The position numbers and the translations under genes are program-made. Below the pieces are notes generated by a model. It did not search any database and was not told the DNA's origin. It worked only from the letters and a program-made list of their open reading frames with translations. Below, in pieces: positions 1 through 10,848 of a stretch of DNA of 64,000 nucleotides; within the stretch, counting starts at the first letter, position 1; each line of letters opens with the position of its first letter. This stretch comes from Anniella stebbinsi (taxonomy: Eukaryota; Chordata; Lepidosauria; Squamata; Anniellidae), in the NCBI GenBank assembly GCA_029215795.1, contig JARDYH010000003.1:90676609-90740608 (forward strand). Direction: 5' to 3'.

Positions 1-179
1 CACAGTTTTTGTTTTTAAGGTCTAACATTAAATTGTGGGTTAAGAAAGTCAGGGTATTAACAACTGAGCACTTCAGAATCATAGGAATGATTTATATGAA
101 CTGATATTATTGTTCTATTATATTAAACTCTTAACTTTGCCATTTTCATCTGATATTGGTCCTTTCCACTTGAACTCGA

Positions 180-525
180 TAATGAATGACAACAGTTTAT
201 GTCCCTCTCTTATATTCTCATGTAGTGGCAACCCAGGGTATGGGTTGTTGTTAAATCTCGGGTTGTTACGTATGAACCCTGCACTATTGTTTAACTATGG
301 GCTGTTAACCATGAACAACCCTGGATGAGAACCCATGGTTTGTTGTTGGGCTGTGAACATTCTGTTGTTTGTGGTTAACAACCATAATGCAGGGTTCTCA
401 CATGATGACAACCCACAATTTAACAACAATCCATATTCAACCCATACTCTGGGTTGTTGGTACATAAGAACCAGGTCAATGACTCATAGGAACACAGAAA
501 GCTACTTTTCATTGACCTGGTTCAC
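180..525. repeat. Array of GGTTGTTG/CAACAACC inverted units
   Basis: Repeated short units related to AACCCATGGTTTGTTGTTGG in both orientations. It ends in a stem: GAACCAGGTCAATGA (470-484) and its exact reverse complement (509-523). Adjoins and resembles the foldback at 526-1345, and may be one composite with it. The frames that run through it are low-complexity artefacts. Confidence 0.6.
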
Positions 526-1345
526 ACATAATGCGAACCCATGATTTATTTAAAGCATGATTTGTTGCCCTACCAAGTTTTGTCTAACAGATGATCAAAT
601 AAATCATGGTTTGTTCTTTCCGTCCCTGTGAGATGTTTGTTTCCCTTTGCAGCACTGCAATACCGGCATGTAAAGAGGCAGGGTCTTTGACTGGTATAGC
701 CTGGTGAAACAACCCATGATTCTGGATTCACACGTAATGACAACCATGGTTTAAATAATCCACAGTTAACAACCCAACAACAAAACATGAGGTCTCTTTT
801 TGGATTGTTTTAAGGTTAACCATAGTTAATTAAATCATTGTTTGTTATGACTTGTGAACCAGGTCACTGAGTCAAACCACTGGTCCATCTAATCTAGCAT
901 TGTTGACACTGACCTTGTTCATATACAATGACAAATCATGGTTTAATTAACAATGGTTAGTTGAATTGTGGGTTGTTATGTGCAGACTATGAGTCTTCTA
1001 TGGATTGTTAATCATGAACAACCCACAAAGAGAACCCATAGTTTGTTGCTGGGTTGTGAACTGTGGGTTGTTGTTATGTGGCAACCCAGAATCGTGGGAT
1101 GTCCAAGGGTTGTTTTGCCATGGTACAGAGAGATTGGGCAAGAGCAGTAAAAAAAACACCAAGCCTCTTTACATGCCAGTACTACAGTGCTGCAAAGATA
1201 CAGGAATGGAGCAGGCAAAGGAGAAGGGAAACAAACAACATAAGGACTAAGAAAATAAACCATGGTTCATTTGATCATTTGGCAGACTAATCCTGAGTAG
1301 GGCAACAAAGCATCATTTAAATACTATGGGTTATGGTTATGTGCA
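526..1345. repeat. Large foldback (inverted duplication) element in intron 11
   Basis: Bases 550-745 (TTGTTGCCCTACC..., GTTTGTTTCCCTTTGCAGCA, CATGTAAAGAGGC) reappear in reverse complement at about 1085-1310 (GCCTCTTTACATG, TGCTGCAAAGA, GGGAAACAAACAA, GTAGGGCAACAAA). The centre, 745-1080, is full of short AACCCATGGTTTGTTG-type inverted units. Probably a palindromic DNA transposon relic. Confidence 0.75.
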
Positions 1346-1379
1346 TTTCAGGAAGGATTTTTTTTACTTTATTTTATCT

Positions 1380-1468
1380 TTTGTCCTCCCAGGAAATGGC
1401 TGGGATTAAACCTGAGACCTTCTGCACGTCAAGCATATACTCTACCACTAAGCTATAGCCTCTCCTTC
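1380..1468 (-). repeat. tRNA-derived SINE fragment
   Basis: Reverse strand carries a degenerate pol III A box (TAGCTTAGTGGTAGA, 1455-1441) and B box (GGTTTAATCCC, 1412-1402) with tRNA-like spacing, followed by CAGCCATTTCCTGGGAG. Not a functional tRNA: no intact acceptor stem. It lies 60 bp from exon 11. Confidence 0.75.
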
Positions 1469-1527
1469 TTCCAAAAGGTGCAGCTACATAATGTCAACCA
1501 AGGTAGATCTAAAGAGCATTCTAGTAC

Positions 1528-1589
1528 CTTTTCTTCATTTGCCGCCATTAGAGATTCCACAGCTTTCTTCATTTTCTGCACCTCAATAT
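1528..1589 (-). CDS. PPFIBP1: PPFIBP1 exon 11
   Basis: 62 nt: two bases completing Asp or Asn, then 20 codons reading IEVQKMKKAVESLMAANEEK, identical to the mammalian peptide as remembered. Coiled coil. The acceptor is TTATGTTTTAG, the donor AAG|GTACTA, phase 0. It is the last coding exon in the window; the next (mammalian DRKIEDLRQCLNRYKK) is not within the 1527 bases that follow. Confidence 0.96.
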
Positions 1590-1844
1590 CTAAAACATAA
1601 AAAACACTGTAGCTTCAGTGCAAGTAGAAAGCTAAAAAGAACAATACCTTTGCCAACAGTAATGCTAAAATTTAGCATCTACCAGAGGAAAAAAACAAAT
1701 CACTTCCTTTATGCATTTTAGAACAATCTAAAAGTTAAACAAGAGTAAAACAAATCAAAGACAGTTACTATGGAGCAAGTTACAAGTAACATTTTGATAA
1801 TACCTGAAGATTAATCATCATAAACATCATAAACATAATGCATT

Positions 1845-2045
1845 AGAGTGTTTAAAGTACTTCACAAACATTACAATACAACGTTTACAACACAACCTGT
1901 AAGATAGGTCAATATTAGTACTCCCATACTGCAAGTATAGACAGTAGCTTGCCTAAGGCCACCCCACAATTTCATGGCGGAAATGAAATCTGAACCAAGG
2001 ATTCTCGGATTCTCAGCTCAGTCTTGGCTCTGTAAAATGCAATCC
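1845..2045. repeat. MIR-like ancient SINE
   Basis: Matches the MIR core pattern: AGTACTTCACAAAC, then CTTGCCTAAGGCCACCC and GAAATCTGAACCAAG. Otherwise intron 10 (1590-3468) contains the hairpin at 2936-3010 and nothing else I recognise. Confidence 0.55.
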
Positions 2046-2935
2046 CATGTTTGACCTATATCTATTTCTTGAATTAATAAATATTATAAACAGGCCTTCA
2101 GAGATTAAAATATTTATAACAGTATGCAACATAACAATTCTTCATTGTGCCAGCAGCCACAAACAAATTTGATTACAAAGAAGAATTAGGCAACTGATGG
2201 TAAGGAATGGTAAAAGAAATGGATGGCATAGTAATGCTTAGCCATAACCAAGAATGGTTGAAGAAACAAAAGGTTCATGAAGGGATGGTGTATATGTTGT
2301 GATGAAAAGTCATGCTAAAATATGTAGTTACAATGCAATGTATACAAAAAGTTTAAACTTGGACCAGTACAAACTGTGCTTCATCCTTTATCCTCATTTA
2401 CAGTGAACATCCCATATCACTCAGAGTTATAAAGTAGAAAATATTAGAAATATAGCAAATTAAGTCATTAAAATTTATCAATGTTTTCATTTCTTACTAA
2501 AGATCAGCTTTCGGGGGTGAAATGACAATAAAAGTATGTATCAACTGCAATTCATTCAGGATTTAAGTTGATTCTCTCCACAACATACAGGTGCCAGTGA
2601 AAGGAAACCTAGATGTAAGTTAACTCCAAGGCCAGATGGAACACCAAAACATTATCAGGTATTACATGAACAAACTCTGTGCTCCTTTCACCTTCTGCCA
2701 CCTCCCATGCCGCAATTTTGTTCCTCGTTGCCAATTTAGCAGCAAGTCATAGATTGTAGTAGCATCTAAATCAGGCAAACCAGTATTCAAACTCAGTACA
2801 AACCATGGTTTACAATGCTGGTTTGTAGATAGTCTACGGTTTGTGCAAAACATACTTTGCCTCCTTCGGATGTGGATGTAATCAGCAGTGAGAGAGGGTA
2901 TCAGAGCATGCAAACACAGGTGTCATTCATGTGAT

Positions 2936-3010
2936 GCCAAACCATAATTCTGCATTGTGTCTGAACCAACCCAGGGTTGGTTCAGACACAATGCAGAATT
3001 ATGGTCTGGC
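2936..3010. repeat. Near-perfect 75-bp hairpin
   Basis: Arms of 37 bp (2936-2972 and 2974-3010) with a one-base centre and a single mismatch (CCAAACC against GGTCTGG). Contains CTGAACCAACCC/GGGTTGGTTCAG. The preceding bases 2760-2860 contain further imperfect palindromes (CAAACCATGGTTTAC), so this is probably the core of a MITE. Confidence 0.85.
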
Positions 3011-3468
3011 ATGCCTGATTGAGCACAATGAAAATCAGTTGGCTTCATAGCATCTTTAATTTTGAGTTGGATATTGCCCAAGTGTTTTTCCACTTATGGG
3101 GTGCGGAAAAAAAAAGATGGAAACCAGCAAATTAACCATAAAGAAAACCAATTATTCTAACGAATCTATATGGATATGCCAAAATCAGTCTTTAGGATTA
3201 TATGAAAACAATGGTGTTTATTAGATGCCCAGGAAACTAAATTAAATTATCTGTACTTCCAACATTCGGTTTAATTGGGGTAGAGGCGAGGAATCCAACA
3301 ATTAAAACGTAAAATTTCACTTCACTCTTTTTGATTTCCATTGAAACTGAGGATGGAAGATGAAGCAGTTTAACGGCATTTTGTTAAAATAGTTTTAAGG
3401 TGATGCATGCAGAAAGCTGTATTGGAAAACTATGTCAAGTGCGTGTGGAAAAACACTAAAAACCTTAC

Positions 3469-3501
3469 TTTTGTCTTTGAGCTTCTTTTTACAATTTTCA
3501 T
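3469..3501 (-). CDS. PPFIBP1: PPFIBP1 exon 10, 33-nt microexon
   Basis: 33 nt, phase 1 to 1, adding 11 residues: (D)ENCKKKLKDK(N). It corresponds to the optional mammalian ENFKKKLKEKN insert between DRD and IEVQKM. Both exon 9-11 and exon 9-10-11 joins give an open frame (DRD-IEVQ or DRD-ENCKKKLKDKN-IEVQ), which supports microexon behaviour. The acceptor is GGTTTTCCTGCACAG, the donor AAAA|GTAAGG. Very basic charge (six Lys in eleven residues). Phe-to-Cys at the third residue compared with the mammalian form as I recall it. Confidence 0.9.
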
Positions 3502-3814
3502 CTGTGCAGGAAAACCCATTGGATTTGAAGTTAGATGAAGATTATAAACATTAAAGTAAATTCAACATGAATGAAAATAAAACCATATGTAGTGTATATC
3601 TGCCTGTGACAAGAGTTTTATTCACCAGTCAGATAATAATACTCTAGAATGAGAACTGCATCACTTGCATTGGAGTCATGACCTTATAATATTAAAGGCC
3701 CTCTATGTTTTGTATTTTAGTGAAAGGAAGTCTTCATAGATGGAAAAAATCAACACATTTTTACATTCATCCACTTTGATCTTGGTAAAAGACAACTATT
3801 TATCACAATACCTA

Positions 3815-3900
3815 TTGCTATCTTATTTTTATTATATTTGTAACCCACACTTCCTTTAGAAAGCTCAGATTGATTTACATTCCAGTGGTCTTCCATCTGT
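3815..3900. repeat. LINE 3'-end fragment (degenerate)
   Basis: TTTTTATTATATTTGTAACCCACACTTCC resembles the AT-rich tail plus 'body' of a CR1/L2-group 3' end in reverse. Weak. The remainder of intron 9 (3502-4939) shows nothing I can name. Confidence 0.3.
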
Positions 3901-4939
3901 TTAATTATTAGGTCCATACTTCCTTAGCTACTAGGAGGTGCTCCCTGATTATTCAACTTAAAGAAAAAAACTCCTTAGCAGCACTAAATCTCATTATTGA
4001 GCCTGATACTAACTTGAAAACACTGGCTATACCTTTTGCAGTCCATGCTTGGGAAGCATATTGCTCATCAGGTAGAATGTAGGATACACTCTTAAACCCA
4101 AGATCTAGCACAGCTGCTCAATTTAGGATTTTTCTCTTTGATTTTTATTTAACCCTATCAAAAAATTTCATGACAGACTTTATTCCTAGTCATGTATCCA
4201 AAGGATAACTGGTATCCTACAGCACATTATAATAATGTAAACATATCCACACCTAACTTAAAGTAGTCCTGTAAACTAACAAAATGCAGACTGTGGAGAA
4301 AACAAATGTAAATATATGTTTTAATTGTTGTCATGTTGTATTGACATGTCATCCTGTGAAGAGAAGCAGCTATATATTGTCGCAGTGGGATAGGCTGAAT
4401 TTACACTGAGATTAAAATCTAACCAATCATAATCTCAAACGTTTGATCATTTTAGTCATGCAACAGTCAACGTTCTCTGGGCCTGTTCACTCATAATTTT
4501 CTAGGACGGAATCTTAACCTGGTTTGAATTTTGGGCATGCACACATACTTCTCTCCCTTACTGCAAGGAGAAAGTATTGAGTGGACCAGCTGTGCTTGAC
4601 CATATTTATTGGAGAGAGATATGATTACCCAATCTGTCCGTATGGGAAAAAATCCAATTTTAAATCAGGTGGCATGGGAAATGCCATATTCAAACAGAAA
4701 TGGTACAACCCAGTTCAGTTCATTAGTATGCATGCAAGCGAATCAAAGTTTCTTCCTAGGATATAAGACTTGACCACGGTCCTAAGTGTCATGCACTCAT
4801 CAACTGATGTCTATAGGCTTAAATCAAGGCTTTGTCTAGGATAGACTAAAGTCATAAACCACAGACTACAGTAGAATAAGTCATGGCTTTGGGGAAAACA
4901 CATTATCTCCCCTCCGTGGTGATTGCAATTTTGCCTTAC

Positions 4940-5054
4940 CTCTGTCGTTTATGTCAACCCCTTCTCCTTTCACCTGGAGAACCAGTTTCTCGTGCAATCG
5001 TTTTATCTCTGCTTCCTTTTGTTCTAATTTATCTTTTAAAGATGCTAGTTCTTC
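4940..5054 (-). CDS. PPFIBP1: PPFIBP1 exon 9
   Basis: 115 nt: 38 codons plus one base, phase 0 to 1. It starts EELASLKDKLEQKEAEIKRL and ends KGEGVDINDR; the extra G starts an Asp codon completed by either exon 10 or exon 11. Conserved coiled coil followed by the non-helical KGEGVxIxDR turn of liprin-beta-1. The acceptor is TTTCTGTTTGAACAG and the donor GAG|GTAAGG. Confidence 0.96.
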
Positions 5055-5400
5055 CTGTTCAAACAGAAAATCAATACAACTGTTTAGAAAGTAGCTTCGT
5101 GTTTTAAAGGGATGGTCCTAAACTGAAGTTTGTCATTTAAGTTAGAGATGGCTTTCTATTGACATTTATTTCAGAAGACTTATCAGACCTAGCTAATCTT
5201 TATAACAAACCATTTTTTTCCTTTGATATTTCCTTTGAGAAATACCACAAACATGGAAGTGGTCTATCCCCCAGCCAAAACAATCCCATCTCTAATTTAA
5301 ATGTACACAATCTGAATCTGAAAAAATGACACTGAGGATCTTATTCAGCTTTTAGACATGCATGAGACACTTTCACCAACATTGAGTAGATAATACTTAC

Positions 5401-5492
5401 AACACAATCCTAAGCTTCTATACTCAGAAGTAAGGCCCATTGTTTTCAATGAGACTTACTCCCAGTTAAGTGTGCATAAGATTGCAGCCTTA
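5401..5492. repeat. Short palindromic MITE (ACAATCCTA / TAAGATTG ends)
   Basis: Inverted halves: CACAATCCTAAGCTTCTATA...GAAGTAAGGCCCATTG and CAATGAGACTTACTCCCAGTTAAGTGTGCATAAGATTG. Related copies at 21390-21478 and, partly, 55285-55345. The frame running left to right here (5446-5817) is not a gene. Confidence 0.6.
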
Positions 5493-6943
5493 ACACGGTA
5501 AGTAACAAACAAATCCAGGCATGCTCACAGCATAAAATCTGATTTAAAATTGCAGTGAAGCAATGTGCATGTTGTTGAATGGATGGAAGAGGAGTACATA
5601 GTACATATATGTCATGTACATGTACTTCGATTGCATATGAGTACAAACCCCATGTATTGCTCAGGCCAGAAAATAGTTTTATCAGCACACATAAGTGGCA
5701 ATGAAAGATACAAATAAAACCCCAATCAACATGTAGTCTCACGAAGCAGCCACCCTGTAAGAATACCGATGCAGAAGTGAAGATAACATGGTTCACACAT
5801 GCATGATTAAGTGGCAAAATTTAAGCTATACAAGACAAAACCACAAATGAATTGCACTTAAAATTTCTGTCCTGCAACATAAGAAGAAACCAATGATGTT
5901 GGGACTTCCTATCCCATCTATGTATCCAACGCTGCCACATAAGCAACTTCTAGTGGTACAGCTATAGCGTAAGCTGGTATGACAGGCTTCCCCAGAAAAC
6001 CGTTGTGCCAGTTTAACGCTATTGGCCACTAGAGTCTGCTCATGCAAGCAGTACAGCAATAACATGAGTAGAATGACAGTGTTGGATACTGCCCTATGTA
6101 TTCAAATTACTTCCATGGCAATGCAGAACTACATTGTGATTTTGCCTATTGAAATGGACGGCTTACCGAAAACTCCATTGTGTAAAGTCCACCACGAAAA
6201 GCTGAGCAGTTTCACATTGCATATCAAGGGACTCTACTTGCTCCAATTCAACTGTGAGACCTAAATTACCATACAGCTCACAAACTGTAGTAGTAGGCAA
6301 TATGTAGACATTATAGGAACCTGCCCATTTGAGAAGTGTACTGTATAGCTTTTCTTTCATCTCTAAGGTAGATTCCAGTCACAGTTTCAAGCTGTCAATT
6401 AGTCAGATTAAAACCATCTTAACCTGCAAAAAATGAGCTAGTCCTGGATAGGTCCTCTTTAGTTGCATAGTCTTAATATTTAAGAGGCTACTTAACTAAG
6501 GGCTACTTTCTCCTTCTTTGGAACAGTTGACATCTCTAAATGCAGAACACTTTCTCCGGCATTCTGTTTTAGCTCCTTCGTATTACATTGTTTGGGTTTA
6601 ATTGCCTGCCACCACTGTACCGGTCTGCAACCATATCCCTGAGCACAATTACATCGGGCAGCTGATACAACCATCAAAAGTACAAAGCAGATAAGTCCTG
6701 TTGTTGTCTAGCGTTTCTGGCACCTCCTAAGACGAAATGGTGTTACTGGGTAGAACACATCACATGTTTTCATCTGTGTGCAGATGCGCATAATCTTCTC
6801 TCTATCTACATTACTGTTTACATTTGTTTTATACCAATTTGAACTGCCGTTGTTTCCCCCAAAGCATCCTGAGACTTGTAGTTTGGCAAGGAGTGAGAAC
6901 CCTTTTCATCATTCCTAGCCATAGAACTAGTTCCAAGGATTTT

Positions 6944-6944
<1 letters not shown>

Positions 6945-6974
<30 letters not shown>

Positions 6975-7245
6975 TATTCCATTTATATACCACCCCATAG
7001 CCCAAGCACTCTGGGCGGTTAACAAAAACTAAAAACACTGAATATTAAAAACACCGATATACAAAATTTAAAACCATAAAGCATAAAAACAAGTTATAAT
7101 TACAATATCCTTTAAAACAACAATTCTGGGTCAAAGCACAACAACAACAACTACACAAAAACCCTCATCATTTGCTGTTAAATGCCTGGGAGAAGAGGAA
7201 AGTCTTGATTCTCCGGAAAAAGGAACTGTTAAACCAGCTTAGGTC
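6945..7245 (-). repeat. LINE 3' end with (TTTA)n tail, group B
   Basis: Begins on the plus strand with (TTTA)n at about 6947-6974 (the tail), then TATATACCACCCCATAGCCC and CTCTGGGCGGTTAAC, the reverse of the group B 3' end seen at 10850 and 56190. Further in are degenerate coding remains (CATTTAACAGC, GGGAGAAGAGGAAAGTC). Intron 8 (5055-7554) otherwise shows nothing notable. Confidence 0.7.
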
Positions 7246-7554
7246 TTTAATGCGGATACACCGCTATCAATTAATCTTCGATCCAACAGGATAACGTAAG
7301 TGAAATGAATCTGTTTAAAAAATCATCCTGGGCAATATATAATGAACTCCAAAACAAAGACTTCATTCAAGAAATGAAATGTGTAGAAATACATCTAAGA
7401 TTTAGTTTATAAGAGTGTTGGGGGGGAACCTCACACATGCGCTGCATCAACAAAAATACTCGAGAGTGCAGACAGACAGACAAGATGGAAGACAGGCTCA
7501 CAAAAGCTGTGCAAAAGACATGATTCAAAAACCAGGCCCATCCATCTACCACAC

Positions 7555-7647
7555 CTTTAACATTTGGCATTTTTGCTCCATCCGCTGCTTTTCATACTGC
7601 ATCTGGCCCACTTTGATTTTCATGCTAGAAAGTTTGGCCATTAAAGA
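7555..7647 (-). CDS. PPFIBP1: PPFIBP1 exon 8, in-frame cassette
   Basis: 93 nt, 31 codons, phase 0 to 0. It begins SLMAKLSSMKIKVGQMQYEK, then QRMEQKCQMLK. Length and phase match the mammalian segment that some isoforms lack (from memory, the mouse reference-type protein joins KLKSTK directly to DELASL), so this is likely an alternatively used cassette here too. The last residues, CQMLK, replace mammalian WESLK, a local divergence in an otherwise conserved exon. The acceptor is CTCTGTCACCAG; the donor AAG|GTGTGG is weaker, as expected for a regulated exon. Confidence 0.93.
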
Positions 7648-8029
7648 CTGGTGACAGAGACAGAGGAGTGAAACAGAAGTAAAGATAGACAAAGAGACAA
7701 AGCTAAAAGTGACTACTTTCAAATTGAGGGTTTATCTCAGCGAAAGACATTTCTGTCAAAGTAAACCCGTGGATTTAATGGAACTTGCTTTGAAGTAGCG
7801 TCCTTAGCACTGCAAAGTAAGATCCTGTTCTTGCATTAACTGGTCGCCAGTGGTAGCTAGGACACTGGTGTGTGGAGTAACCACATCATACACCTCTCCA
7901 ACATGGTCTCCCCTATTACATCCATTATTACACAGAATCAGCAACCAGGTAACATAAAAACTAGTCTTTAGAAAGAATGTATTTTACCTGTCTTTTCCCA
8001 CTGAAGAATGATATCTTGTATTTAGAGAG

Positions 8030-8541
8030 TGGCTGCATTCGGACAACACATTAGTCAATGGTGGGTTGAGTAGCCAACTCACAGTTGGTTATTTTGTGGG
8101 TGATTGGGGCTGGTGTTGAGTGGACTAACAGTCAACCCAGCATTTGACTGACACAGTCCCCGCCACTCTCCCCACCCTCCCTCCTCCCTCAGTCCTCCCA
8201 GTTCTATCCCAGCAGCCTCTGCAAGTTGCACCAGTTGAGCAGAGGGGCAGCGCCACTTTGGTCGCTCTTGCTGCCTGCCTCTATGGGCTTGTGTTTTAAC
8301 CCACTCACCACACGCCATTAACACACTCACCCCTCCACACAACACTTTAAACAACGGGCTTCGAGCTAAACAACTTGCAAGCCAGTTGTTTCTCTCAATT
8401 GCTTATTTGGGCGGAATAGCATACCGTCAGTAGTTTGTGAGTGGCGTGTTACCCTCCACATAATAAGCAACATAATAAGCAACACAACTGACGATTGTTT
8501 CCCCCCTCCCAGTTGCTTAATGTGTTGTCCGAATGCAGCCA
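8030..8541. mobile_element. hAT-like MITE, copy 1
   Basis: Perfect 24-bp terminal inverted repeats, 8030-8053 and 8518-8541, starting TGGCTGCATTCGGACAACAC. About 510 bp, no transposase. The inside holds further TTGGTTATT-type inverted motifs and a GC-rich core (GCACCAGTTGAGCAG..TTTGGTCGCTC) shared with the copy at 18257. No clear target duplication. Intron 7 (7648-9341) is otherwise unremarkable. Confidence 0.85.
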
Positions 8542-9341
8542 GTGTGTTATCATCTTCTCTAGAGTCAGTCTATAAATGCAGTAGGATAAACCAGCATCTC
8601 CATGGGGATAGTATTTCTAGCCTCTCCAAGGTTTTGGCATGGCTCAAAAAAAGTGCCATAATCACATACATTGGAGTTGCCAATATAGTGCTACGTATTT
8701 TAACATGTCAGTTCATACAAACAGCACCTACCTGTGAATCATCCTGCATCATCACCCCTAAGGTAATAAGTCTGCAGGCTACCACTTCCATGAACCAGCC
8801 CTATACTTAGGGATGGGGGGAAATTCATCTGGTTCACATTTAATGTAAATGTATGAAGCTTTCATGTCTGTAACCAATATGGGAATCAAACTTCACTGCA
8901 TTACTCTTCCCCAAATTTTGCAATGCAGTTCCCCAACAAAAATGTGTACCAAATGCATTGTATTAGGGAAATACTGCTTGAAATTCACATGTATTGTGTA
9001 AAATTGCATTGGAAAAAATGAGAATATTAGGGGAAATGTGAATGAAACTACATAAGAATTTTCGGGTAAACGTTAATTTCCCCCCCACAAACTGGAAACA
9101 AACCTAAGACTGGAAAAATCAGAAACCAAGAGAAACCAAAATAAATTCCATCTCTATAGGACAATTAAGCATAGTATAAAACAGCATAGCAATTGTTAAG
9201 ACAAAGAAGCAACTGAGCCAGTATATCCTATGTTTTTCTAACAAAAGCCCTCTTTGATGAGGCGGAGCTCAAAAACTACATTGCAATAAGGCGTTTTTAA
9301 GCTCACCCCCAGCCTTTTTCCTTTTATTGACAACTACTTAC

Positions 9342-9434
9342 TTTGGTAGACTTAAGCTTTTTCTCATACTGAAGTCTCTCGCTGTCCATTTCTCCTACTT
9401 TTAAGCGTAATTCATTAATTTCCCGCATCAAACC
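9342..9434 (-). CDS. PPFIBP1: PPFIBP1 exon 7
   Basis: 93 nt, 31 codons, phase 0 to 0. It encodes GLMREINELRLKVGEMDSER and then LQYEKKLKSTK. The mammalian form reads GLIQEINDLRLKVSEMDSER, so most changes are conservative. Coiled coil. The acceptor is CTCTTTTTAAACAG, the donor AAA|GTAAGT. Confidence 0.97.
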
Positions 9435-9935
9435 CTGTTTAAAAAGAGGAAGAAAAAAAATTAAAATTAGCGGAAACATAAAGCAAAGGAATTTGAACCC
9501 CCTTTTCACTTTTCTTACAAGGCATGTTAAAAAAAAAGTTTACTGAGACAAAAATATTCAAGCAAGCCAACTTTGGTGAATATACAAAGAGTCGAATTAT
9601 TAGCGTCTGATCCTATTCCGAGCCCTTATTTTCAAAGTGTAGTATATCAATACATGCATTTCAGTTAAGGCATTATTGTTTTCACATGGAAATTGAAGAG
9701 GCAAGTTGTCTAATTATGCTACATAAAGATTCATCCCAGGACCTTAAAGATTATGACCTGCCAAACTGAATGCAGCCCACGAATGGTTCAATAGGCCTGT
9801 CTTTATGGCCTGCAGAAACGGGCTGTTTGACAAGCGCCTGGCAGGCTATGTCACACAGCGGACTGCAGTTGTTTTAGTGGGCTCACACATTGTACAATTC
9901 CACACTATTATGGCCTCAGCAAAACCTGAATGAGT

Positions 9936-10072
9936 AAGGGCACAATCCTATGCATGTTTAGACAGAAAATAAGTCCTACAAATCCCAGCATTCCTTAGCC
10001 AAGTATGCTGGCTGGGAAACGCTGGGAGTTGTAGGACTTTTTTCTGTTTAACATGCATAGGATTGTGCCTTA
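9936..10072. repeat. Palindromic MITE in intron 6
   Basis: Ends AAGGGCACAATCCTATGCAT and ATGCATAGGATTGTGCCTT, with inner stems GTCCTACAA...TTGTAGGAC and CCCAGC...GCTGGG. Related half-copies at 18100-18205 and 44475-44530. Confidence 0.8.
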
Positions 10073-10149
10073 AAACTATTTCCAAAAGTTCTCTCTGAAG
10101 GGGTTTTAGATATGAAAATGTTGCTCTCCCATCCCAGATAAGAACACCT

Positions 10150-10169
10150 GGGGGGGGGGGGGGGGGGGG
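10150..10169. repeat. G20 homopolymer (C20 on the transcript)
   Basis: Twenty consecutive G, 62 nt downstream of exon 6 on the transcribed strand. Length is likely variable between individuals and error-prone in assembly. Confidence 0.95.
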
Positions 10170-10230
10170 CTTATATGTTAAGAAATGCAATTTAGAAAAG
10201 TTTTAATGTTGGCTAATCTACTTAACTCAC

Positions 10231-10362
10231 CTCTGTATCCCTGAACCTGTCTTCATAGTCTAGCCTGTCCTTTTCTACTGCAGTCAGCTTGAGCTTCAGG
10301 TTGGAAACTTCTGCCATAAGGTCCAGCTTTTGAGTTTCAAGAGATGTTCTGCTTAAGAGCTC
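10231..10362 (-). CDS. PPFIBP1: PPFIBP1 exon 6
   Basis: 132 nt, 44 codons, phase 0 to 0. It begins ELLSRTSLETQKLDLMAEVS, then NLKLKLTAVEKDRLDYEDRF and ends RDTE. This is a continuous coiled coil typical of liprin-beta. The acceptor is TTTTAATTTTACCAG; the donor GAG|GTGAGT is strong. On the transcript a C20 run begins 62 nt after the exon end, and a palindromic repeat (9936-10072) follows it. Confidence 0.97.
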
Positions 10363-10848
10363 CTGGTAAAATTAAAAGAGAATGATTGATTTAAAGAATG
10401 AGAAGTTGCGGGTTTCTTCTAATATTATAGAAACTGTTGGTCCGCAAGTACAAACAGGAAAAACCTACGCCGTGCAAAAAAAGTTTCCCAAAAAGCTTAG
10501 ACAGTGAAAAGCATTCCTGTGGTTGGAGATTACAGGTTTCTTTAGTTTAATGGCAGGACAGCCAAATATGAAGTGGGAAATGGCTACGATGCTTTAATAG
10601 TTCTGTAGCTATTTTAGCAGATGCAATTTATTTAGTCACAACGTTGATAAACTACTCTAAAAGTGGAAAAAAAATATTCTCACTAATAAAAAAAGTCAAA
10701 ACACAACAGAATAAAAACATTTAAATAAAATGGTGCCTTATCACACCCTGCATTAACAAAAGGAGCACCAACCAAAAATCTTTCTTGTTGACAACTATTA
10801 AAGTAACCAGAGCCCTGTCCTCCTTTGCATCTAGTGTCCTATTTACAC

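Noticed and set aside
180..525. CRISPR-like array
   Set aside because: Units are irregular in length and orientation with no constant spacers, and the genome is vertebrate.
1..1320. Several short plus- and minus-strand frames near the left edge
   Set aside because: They run through the AACCCATGGTTTGTTG palindromic repeat, so both strands give similar C/W/L-rich peptides; repeat artefacts.
2936..3010. microRNA precursor
   Set aside because: The stem is a near-perfect palindrome with no proper loop, which fits a MITE core better than a Drosha substrate.
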